Both the position numbers and the translations under genes were made by a program. 64,000 nucleotides of DNA from positions 9,496 to 73,495 of the forward strand of contig NZ_JMFO01000002.1 of assembly GCF_000714715.1 (NCBI RefSeq), given 5' to 3'. The notes under the pieces are model-generated. The model searched no databases. It was not told the DNA's origin and saw nothing but the letters and a program-made list of their open reading frames with translations. Each line of letters starts with the position of its first letter. Position 1 is the first letter of the stretch. Source of the stretch: Candidatus Magnetobacterium casense (GTDB lineage Bacteria > Nitrospirota > Thermodesulfovibrionia > Thermodesulfovibrionales > Magnetobacteriaceae). Shown piece by piece: positions 59,007-64,000 of this stretch.

Positions 59007-59419
59007 TGGCGATAAAGAAAGTAGCCTTCGTGGTAGATAAGCTGCCATATAAGACGGAGACCTCGAGACTGGCATTGACTCACGCCATATCAAGTCAGAC
59101 GGTGGAGATACACCTCGAAGAAGACGAAAATATCACCCCGGTGCTGGCGTTCATCGGGGAGGGCGTATTAAACTGTGTAAAGAACCAAAAGGCACCCGAT
59201 ATCTACGGTATAACGAGCATTGAGTCGCACATCAAAAATGCCCTGCTGACAGACATCAGGCTCCTCATCTGTGCCGAGGACGTCAAGCGATTTGGCCTCA
59301 GCAAGGATGCCCTCATCATGGACGCAGAGGACTTGGGTGCCGATATAGTTTCCGAAGTAGTACCCTTTGATGACATCATGGAAGAGATGAATACCTCTGA
59401 CCATATATTATTTTTCTGA
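59006..59419 (+). CDS. DsrF/TusC-like sulfur relay protein
   Basis: A 137-residue DsrF-fold protein: IKKVAFVVDKLPYKTETSRL, VLAFIGEGVLNCVKNQKA, LLTDIRLLICAEDVKRFG and DIVSEVVPFDDIMEEM. TusC/DsrF proteins act as non-catalytic subunits. It is translationally coupled to the DsrE-like gene and is followed after 28 bp by tusA. The set is close to the one used by bacteria that run reverse dissimilatory sulfite reductase, though dsrAB is not in this window. Confidence 0.78.
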   Translation: MAIKKVAFVVDKLPYKTETSRLALTHAISSQTVEIHLEEDENITPVLAFIGEGVLNCVKNQKAPDIYGITSIESHIKNALLTDIRLLICAEDVKRFGLSKDALIMDAEDLGADIVSEVVPFDDIMEEMNTSDHILFF

Positions 59420-59447
59420 TTCAGTTGAAAAGGAGGTCTTTTAAGAT

Positions 59448-59699
59448 ATGTCTGACTTGAGAAACGAGCAACCCAACGAGACCCTGGACGTCCTGGGGAG
59501 GGTGTGCCCATATCCGCTGGTGTTGACAAAGAAGAAGCTCGAAAAATTGCCCAGTGGCACCCTGTTAAAGGTGCTCTGTGACGCCCCGGCATCGGCTGAG
59601 GACTCCATACCAAAGTATGTCAATAAGGAAGGGCATGGCTTTGATTCGGTCAAGGTAGAAGATAAGGGACATTGGGAGTTATATATCAAGAAAAAGTAG
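59448..59699 (+). CDS. tusA: TusA/SirA-family sulfur carrier
   Basis: An 83-residue protein with the family signature LDVLGRVCPYPLVLTKKKLE; the Cys in CPYP carries the persulfide. TusA feeds sulfur to the DsrEFH/TusBCD complex encoded just upstream. AAAAGGAGG stands before the ATG. It closes the cluster; a GC-rich repeat follows. Confidence 0.92.
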   Translation: MSDLRNEQPNETLDVLGRVCPYPLVLTKKKLEKLPSGTLLKVLCDAPASAEDSIPKYVNKEGHGFDSVKVEDKGHWELYIKKK

Positions 59700-59754
59700 C
59701 CCATAGATCACAGCAACATCAGGGTTGAAACACCGCAAGTGTGGGAGGCAGGGG

Positions 59755-59860
59755 TACATTTTTGAAGGGGTCAAGGGGGCTGGCCCCCTTGCAGGGGGTT
59801 CTGAAGGGGGGCGGAGGGGGTGAGGCACCCCTGCCACAAACCGCCCCTTTCTTTCTTGCC
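59755..59860 (+). repeat. GC-rich intergenic repeat family, copy before hisH
   Basis: GGGGTCAAGGGGGCTGGCCC, then CTTGCAGGGGGTTCTGAAGG, CACCCCTGCCACAAACCGCC and CCTTTCTTTC, family order. AAGTATAGTTACCATGAAAT, also present at 44003 and 50757, follows at 59866. Confidence 0.75.
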
Positions 59861-59933
59861 TTAAAGTATAGTTACCATGAAATATAAAGAGGATACCTAA
59901 TTTTGGTGTTTTGACGGCGGACGGCGGGATATT

Positions 59934-60566
59934 ATGATAGCAATTGTTGATTATGGAATGGGCAACCTCAGAAGCGTTGCCAAGGGGTTTGCCAAGGTTG
60001 GCGCCGAAGCGGTGGTAACCAGTACAGTTGGGGATATAGAAAACGCCTCCGGTGTGGTGTTGCCCGGAGTCGGGGCATTCAGGGATTGCATGGCCAATCT
60101 TGAGGGGTTATCGCTGGCAGAGGTCGTTGTGCGCTGCATAGAAAAGGGCAAGCCGTTTCTGGGCATATGCCTGGGGCTTCAGTTGTTGTTTACCGAGTCG
60201 GAGGAGTTTGGCCATTGCAAAGGGTTGAACGTATTTGACGGCAAGGTGGTGAGGTTTCCAGTAAACGACCTCAAGGTGCCACACATGGGATGGAACCGCG
60301 TCATGCCAACTAAACACACGCCCCTGCTCAATGGCATTGCCTCCGGTGACATCCCCGATGGCGGAGGGTATTTTTACTTTGTACATTCATTCTACGTAGC
60401 CCCCACGGATGAGTCTATCGTTGCCGCCACCACCCAATACGGCATAGAGTTTACGTCTATGGTTGCACGAGACAATATCTTTGCAATGCAGTTTCACCCG
60501 GAAAAAAGCCAGAAACTCGGTCTGGGTATATTGAAAAACTTTGCCGCCTTCGTAAAAAAAACCTGA
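59934..60566 (+). CDS. hisH: Imidazole glycerol phosphate synthase, glutaminase subunit
   Basis: A 210-residue class I amidotransferase: IVDYGMGNLRSVAKGF, VVLPGVGAFRDCM, the nucleophile loop FLGICLGLQLLF (Cys) and the partner QFHPEKSQ (His, Glu). Contact region PHMGWNRV is present. It makes ammonia for HisF in histidine and purine (AICAR) synthesis. It stands alone, whereas his genes are often clustered. Confidence 0.95.
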   Translation: MIAIVDYGMGNLRSVAKGFAKVGAEAVVTSTVGDIENASGVVLPGVGAFRDCMANLEGLSLAEVVVRCIEKGKPFLGICLGLQLLFTESEEFGHCKGLNVFDGKVVRFPVNDLKVPHMGWNRVMPTKHTPLLNGIASGDIPDGGGYFYFVHSFYVAPTDESIVAATTQYGIEFTSMVARDNIFAMQFHPEKSQKLGLGILKNFAAFVKKT

Positions 60567-60604
60567 GTTTTCAGAATGTCCCAGGGCAATCGCATTAGAA
60601 AATT

Positions 60605-60844
60605 TTATAAATTGTTATACTTAAATGACACAGGTTTTTTCAGGCATGATATAAGTACTTCAAGCTGATCCTCCGGGACATTCCTTTCGTCCTCTCTTAA
60701 TACTTCAATGTATAGGGCTATTGCCTCCCTGATGTTTTCAATGGCATCCTGCCGTGTCCGTCCCTGGCTGATGCACCCCGGCAGACTTGGACATTCAACA
60801 ACCCAATAGCCATCTTCACCCGGATATATAATAACCTTCCGCAT
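60605..60844 (-). CDS. Solitary HicB-type antitoxin-like protein
   Basis: A 79-residue HicB fold: VIIYPGEDGYWVVECPSLPG, CISQGRTRQDAIENIREAI. It keeps the partial RNase H fold of HicB but lacks a C-terminal DNA-binding domain. HicA toxin genes are short and normally adjoin; none is seen on either side (60567-60604 and 60845-60970). It may be an orphan antitoxin. Confidence 0.82.
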   Translation of the reverse strand: MRKVIIYPGEDGYWVVECPSLPGCISQGRTRQDAIENIREAIALYIEVLREDERNVPEDQLEVLISCLKKPVSFKYNNL

Positions 60845-60975
60845 GTTCTATTGTAACATAAGCACAGAATCTTTGTATCCTCATTTAAAAAGCAGGTTAT
60901 TTTTTATTTCACGGTTAAACCCTCATGAATAGGGAGCATATTCACCCCCGCACATGAAAATGTATTTTCACGGTA

Positions 60976-61006
60976 AAAAGAGGCGGAGCCGCCCCTTTTT
61001 TTTTCT
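60976..61006. terminator. Bidirectional rho-independent terminator
   Basis: AGGCGGAGCCGCC forms a strong hairpin, with AAAAAG on one side and a run of ten T on the other, so it can end transcripts from both strands. It follows the chemoreceptor gene (minus strand). It is itself a fragment of the GC-rich repeat family. Confidence 0.8.
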
Positions 61007-61049
61007 TACGGTCAAATGCTATTGCCCTGCATAGCGTATGTCAGTAACC

Positions 61050-63548
61050 TCAGAACCTCTCAAATTCACTGCCGTGCTCATCGTCCTCACCGCCCTTAAT
61101 GGCAAGTGAAACGCCTCCTGTGCCTTTTTTATCCGTGCGCAGCTCTCTTGATTTAAAGCGAGGTTCCGGCCGTTCGACATCCTTCCTGGTAACGTGTGTA
61201 ACCCTTGCCTTTTGCGTGGGAAGTGGTTTTCTCTGTACAGGGGCTTGGAATCTGGTATCATCGGCGGTCTTGAAAAACGATATGATGGATTGCAACTGTT
61301 CGGCCTGACTTGACAGCTCCTCGGAGGTCGAGGCCATCTCTTCGGAGGCTGAGGCGTTTTGCTGAATGACCTGGTCCAGTTGCTGGATGGCCTTGTTTAT
61401 CTGATCGGCGCCGGAGTTTTGTTCAGTGCTTGCCGCGCTTATCTCCTGCACCAGTTCTGCGGTCTTCTGTACGTCGGGCAAGATGGTGGCCAGCATCTGT
61501 CCGGCCTTGTCGGCAACATCAACACTTGTGGATGCCTTTTGGGTAATCTCCCCGGCTGCAACCTGACTCCTTTCGGCCAACTGTCTGACCTCGGAGGCAA
61601 CCACGGCAAACCCCTTGCCATGCTCCCCGGCACGGGCTGCTTCAATGGCAGCGTTGAGGGCGAGCAGGTTTGTCTGTCTGGCGATCTCCTCTATAATCGT
61701 TATCTTGCTAGCGATCTCCTTCATTGCCACTACGGTCTCTGCCACTGCCTTGCCGCCTTCCTGGGCATTGACGGCGGACTTTTGAGCCATCCGTTGGGTC
61801 TGTTGGGCATTGTCTGCGGTCTGCCTGATATTGGCCGTCATCTCCTCCATGGAGGCCGATGCCTCTTGGGCTGCAGCCGCCTGTTCGGTTGCACCCTGCG
61901 ACAACTCCTGGGCACTGGCACTGAGTTGCGCACTGCCGGCTGATACGTTATCTGCTGCCGATTTTATCTCCGTCACCACGTCCGTCAATCTCTGAACCAT
62001 CTGTCCCAAGGCCCTCATCAACTCGTCCTCTGCCGACCTCTCTTTTACCTCGACGACAAGGTTGCCACCGGCTATTTCCTTTGCTATACCGGTTATGTGG
62101 TTGCTTGCCTTTATCAGCACGTTGAGGTTACTCTTGATAACATTGAAGTCACCGTTATAGCTGTCGGTTATAGCATCGGGGATATCGCCCTTGCTGATCC
62201 GCTCGACATAGTTTGCTGCTACGTTTAACGGCCCAATCACGGCATCAAGGGTCTTGTTTACACCGTCAACGATCTTTCTGTAATCGCCACCGTGTTTTGT
62301 GACATCTGCCCTGGTTGCCAGCTTACCTGCTACCGCCGCCTCGACAAGGCTGTTGGCGTCGGATACGAGGGTATTGATGTTTGCTATGCAGGCATTGATA
62401 TTGTTCTTGATGGCGTTGAAGTCGCCGTTGTATGTATCCGTAATAGCGGCAGGGATATCGCCCTTGCCGATCCGCTCGACGTAGTTGGCCGCCACGTTTA
62501 ACGGCCCGATTACGGCATCAAGGGTCTTGTTTACACCATCAACGATCTCCCTGTAGCCGCCATTGAACTTTGAGGCATTGCCCCTGGTGGCAAGACTGCC
62601 ATCAACCGCCGCCTTTGTCAGTGCCGCCATCTCTGCCACCAAATTGCGCAGGGTCTCAACAACCATGAGCATACTTTTGCTGAGTACGTCCTTGGCTGAC
62701 TTTGCTTTAACCTCGACAGTCATATCCCCGGCGGCAATCTTTTCAGCCGCTGAGGCGGATTCACGTATGTTTTCTATAACAAGCCTTAACGAGTGAGCAA
62801 GTACCCCTATTTCGTCCTTTGTATCCTCAGCGATCTCTACATCCACGTCACCTACGGCCAACCTGTTGGCGGCATCGACCATTTTCTTCACCGGTCCGGA
62901 GATTAACCTGGCGATGACCATACCCAAGATGATGGCAACAAATACACCAACTGCCGTAAACGTGATGATCATCGTTGTTACCGTCCTGGCGTCTTTCTTG
63001 TTCCTGTCGTTTGCAGTACTGGCTGCTTTTTTGTTATTGTCAATGAGCTTATCCACTGCATCTTCTTGTACCCTGGCTGCCTTGAGCACCTCGGTTGCCA
63101 CAACGTTGATTGCCTCGGTCTGTTTACCGGCAGATGTCAACTCAAATACTCTGTCCACAAGCGGCTTTAGCGCTGCTTTGGCATCAACGAGCTCCTTAAA
63201 GGCCGCCCTCTCTTCCGTGTCATCGGTTATTGTCTTTTCAAAATCCTTGGACAGTTTATCCGTCTCTTGCATCAGCTCCTTTATGGTACTGGAGAGCTTT
63301 AGCTTATCCTCCGTTTTTTCAGTAAGCAGCAAATCCCTCAGGTTAGTTTGAGCCATCTGGAACTTGTCATTGATATCGCCCATAATAGTAACCGGTATAA
63401 GCGATTCCTCATACATCACGTTACTTGCTTCGGCCAATTTTTGGACATAGGTAATGCCCAGATAACCTATGCCGCCCGCAATCATGGCCACCAGGATAAA
63501 GCCGGTTAATAATTTCGTACTGATCTTCAGGTCATAGAACCATTTCAT
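61050..63548 (-). CDS. Methyl-accepting chemotaxis protein with internal HAMP-like duplication
   Basis: An 832-residue chemoreceptor: membrane helix ([20 protein letters not shown]), a four-helix-bundle sensor (residues 30-185), a second helix ([20 protein letters not shown]), HAMP, then two almost identical blocks of about 90 residues ([32 protein letters not shown] and [12 protein letters not shown]) that read as HAMP-type repeats. The signalling tip is [20 protein letters not shown]. The last residues EFERF fit the x-[FYWH]-x-x-[FYWH] tether pattern for CheR/CheB. AGGAGG precedes the ATG at 63548; upstream extension is repeat sequence. Confidence 0.92.
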   Translation of the reverse strand: MKWFYDLKISTKLLTGFILVAMIAGGIGYLGITYVQKLAEASNVMYEESLIPVTIMGDINDKFQMAQTNLRDLLLTEKTEDKLKLSSTIKELMQETDKLSKDFEKTITDDTEERAAFKELVDAKAALKPLVDRVFELTSAGKQTEAINVVATEVLKAARVQEDAVDKLIDNNKKAASTANDRNKKDARTVTTMIITFTAVGVFVAIILGMVIARLISGPVKKMVDAANRLAVGDVDVEIAEDTKDEIGVLAHSLRLVIENIRESASAAEKIAAGDMTVEVKAKSAKDVLSKSMLMVVETLRNLVAEMAALTKAAVDGSLATRGNASKFNGGYREIVDGVNKTLDAVIGPLNVAANYVERIGKGDIPAAITDTYNGDFNAIKNNINACIANINTLVSDANSLVEAAVAGKLATRADVTKHGGDYRKIVDGVNKTLDAVIGPLNVAANYVERISKGDIPDAITDSYNGDFNVIKSNLNVLIKASNHITGIAKEIAGGNLVVEVKERSAEDELMRALGQMVQRLTDVVTEIKSAADNVSAGSAQLSASAQELSQGATEQAAAAQEASASMEEMTANIRQTADNAQQTQRMAQKSAVNAQEGGKAVAETVVAMKEIASKITIIEEIARQTNLLALNAAIEAARAGEHGKGFAVVASEVRQLAERSQVAAGEITQKASTSVDVADKAGQMLATILPDVQKTAELVQEISAASTEQNSGADQINKAIQQLDQVIQQNASASEEMASTSEELSSQAEQLQSIISFFKTADDTRFQAPVQRKPLPTQKARVTHVTRKDVERPEPRFKSRELRTDKKGTGGVSLAIKGGEDDEHGSEFERF

Positions 63549-63649
63549 AACAATCCTCCTATCTGTATTGTGTTTACATCGTTTATTATAACATTGTGGC
63601 AGGATTAAAAGGTATCCACCTAAAAAAGCATGGTAATAAGCAGAAGAGT

Positions 63650-63800
63650 ATAAGTAGCTATAACAACAGAAGAAAAGAAGGAGGGCGGCGGAGCTTATTT
63701 TCCGCTCCAGGTCGCACCTGGCCCTCCTCAGACCTCCCCCGCAAGGGGAGGGGTGAGGCACCCCGGCCAGAAAGAAGTCCCCTTGACCCCATTATGCGCA
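63650..63800 (-). repeat. GC-rich intergenic repeat family, copy between chemoreceptors
   Basis: AGAAAAGAAGGAGGGCGGCG, then CCTCCCCCGCAAGGGGAGGG, CACCCCGGCCAGAAAG and AGTCCCCTTGACCCCATTAT. AGAGTATAAGTAGCTATAAC just before it also occurs near 17014-17186. This fills most of the 308-bp gap. Confidence 0.75.
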
Positions 63801-63856
63801 GGCCTTGATTTTTAAACATTAATGATTATACTGTTTTACCGCATATGGCGCTGATC

Positions 63857-64000
63857 TCAGAATCTCTCAAATTCCCTGCTGTCATCATCGCCATGTTCAT
63901 CGGTCTTAATGCCCAGGGAGACACCTATTCGTTTTTTTTCCGTATGTAGCTCTTTTTGCTTGGGATGAAGCTCCGGTCTTTCAGCGTCTTTTCTGGTAAC
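63857..64000 (-). CDS. Second methyl-accepting chemotaxis protein, C-terminal end only
   Basis: The last 47 codons (VTRKDAERPELHPKQKELHT ... SREFERF) are clearly homologous to the end of the chemoreceptor at 61050-63548 ([20 protein letters not shown] ... GSEFERF). The gene continues past the right edge. Same strand and direction, so the two receptors are tandem paralogues separated by a repeat. Confidence 0.85.
   Translation of the reverse strand, partial: VTRKDAERPELHPKQKELHTEKKRIGVSLGIKTDEHGDDDSREFERF

Noticed and set aside
63549-63761. Upstream extension of the chemoreceptor
   Set aside because: It reads through the intergenic repeat; a strong AGGAGG precedes the ATG at 63548.

Overview
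The window reads as chromosome of a Gram-negative, motile, signalling-rich environmental bacterium of roughly even base composition. The gene set fits a sulfur-cycling member of the Nitrospirota (magnetotactic Thermodesulfovibrionia type): DsrE/F/H-TusA sulfur relay proteins, an FeS-rich GltB/GltD-like oxidoreductase, type II secretion genes, LPS or O-antigen ABC export, many c-di-GMP and two-component proteins, and large families of intergenic repeats. The phylum is an inference; no rRNA, tRNA, CRISPR array or magnetosome gene was seen.

Layout. 1-1743 (minus): a Bat-type pair, VWA protein and TPR protein, the latter cut by the window edge. 1971-6324 (minus): gspI-J-K-L-M-N, the minor pseudopilin and inner-membrane part of a type II secretion system, with overlapping genes. 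6955-9315: FeS flavoprotein. 10071-13395: Wzm/Wzt-type exporter plus a pyruvyl-transferase-like protein. 13988-16944: two secreted surface proteins. 17347-23499: batD and batE, split by a three-gene DUF262/AAA/RelE-like module. 23932-25476: an uncharacterised AT-rich gene pair. 25644-28871: a solute-binding lipoprotein, tsaD and a nitroreductase. 29020-29620: VapBC-like toxin-antitoxin. 29759-31932: slipin and NfeD. 32046-36351 (minus): three uncharacterised genes that look like a defence module. 36740-41223: metallophosphoesterase, family 9 glycosyltransferase, a MntA/HepT-like module with a frameshifted toxin, and a GAPDH. 41406-57688: signalling (GGDEF, HD-GYP, histidine kinases, a Ser/Thr kinase fused to an oxyanion-binding-protein-like domain, and a binding protein/hybrid kinase/receiver operon), interspersed with small Met/His-rich proteins, a glycosyltransferase and a DUF58 protein. 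57863-60566: Cys-rich protein, sulfur relay cluster and hisH. 60605-64000: solitary HicB and two paralogous chemoreceptors.

The main oddities are these. (1) A cytosolic protein at 50995-53259 joins a Hanks kinase, a cNMP-binding domain and a TupA-like substrate-binding fold. (2) Two candidate defence modules (19426-22656 and 32046-36351) have few or no recognisable domains. (3) Several small non-autonomous elements are present, some with clean target-site duplications: two 148-bp copies flanking batD and one 103-bp copy at 36432. A 24-bp palindromic repeat also sits in frame, in opposite orientations, inside gspL and gspJ. (4) Two genes appear frameshifted: hepT at 39584-39914 and a receiver gene at 53333-53721. 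A GC-rich intergenic repeat family recurs about a dozen times and in places forms gene starts or ends.
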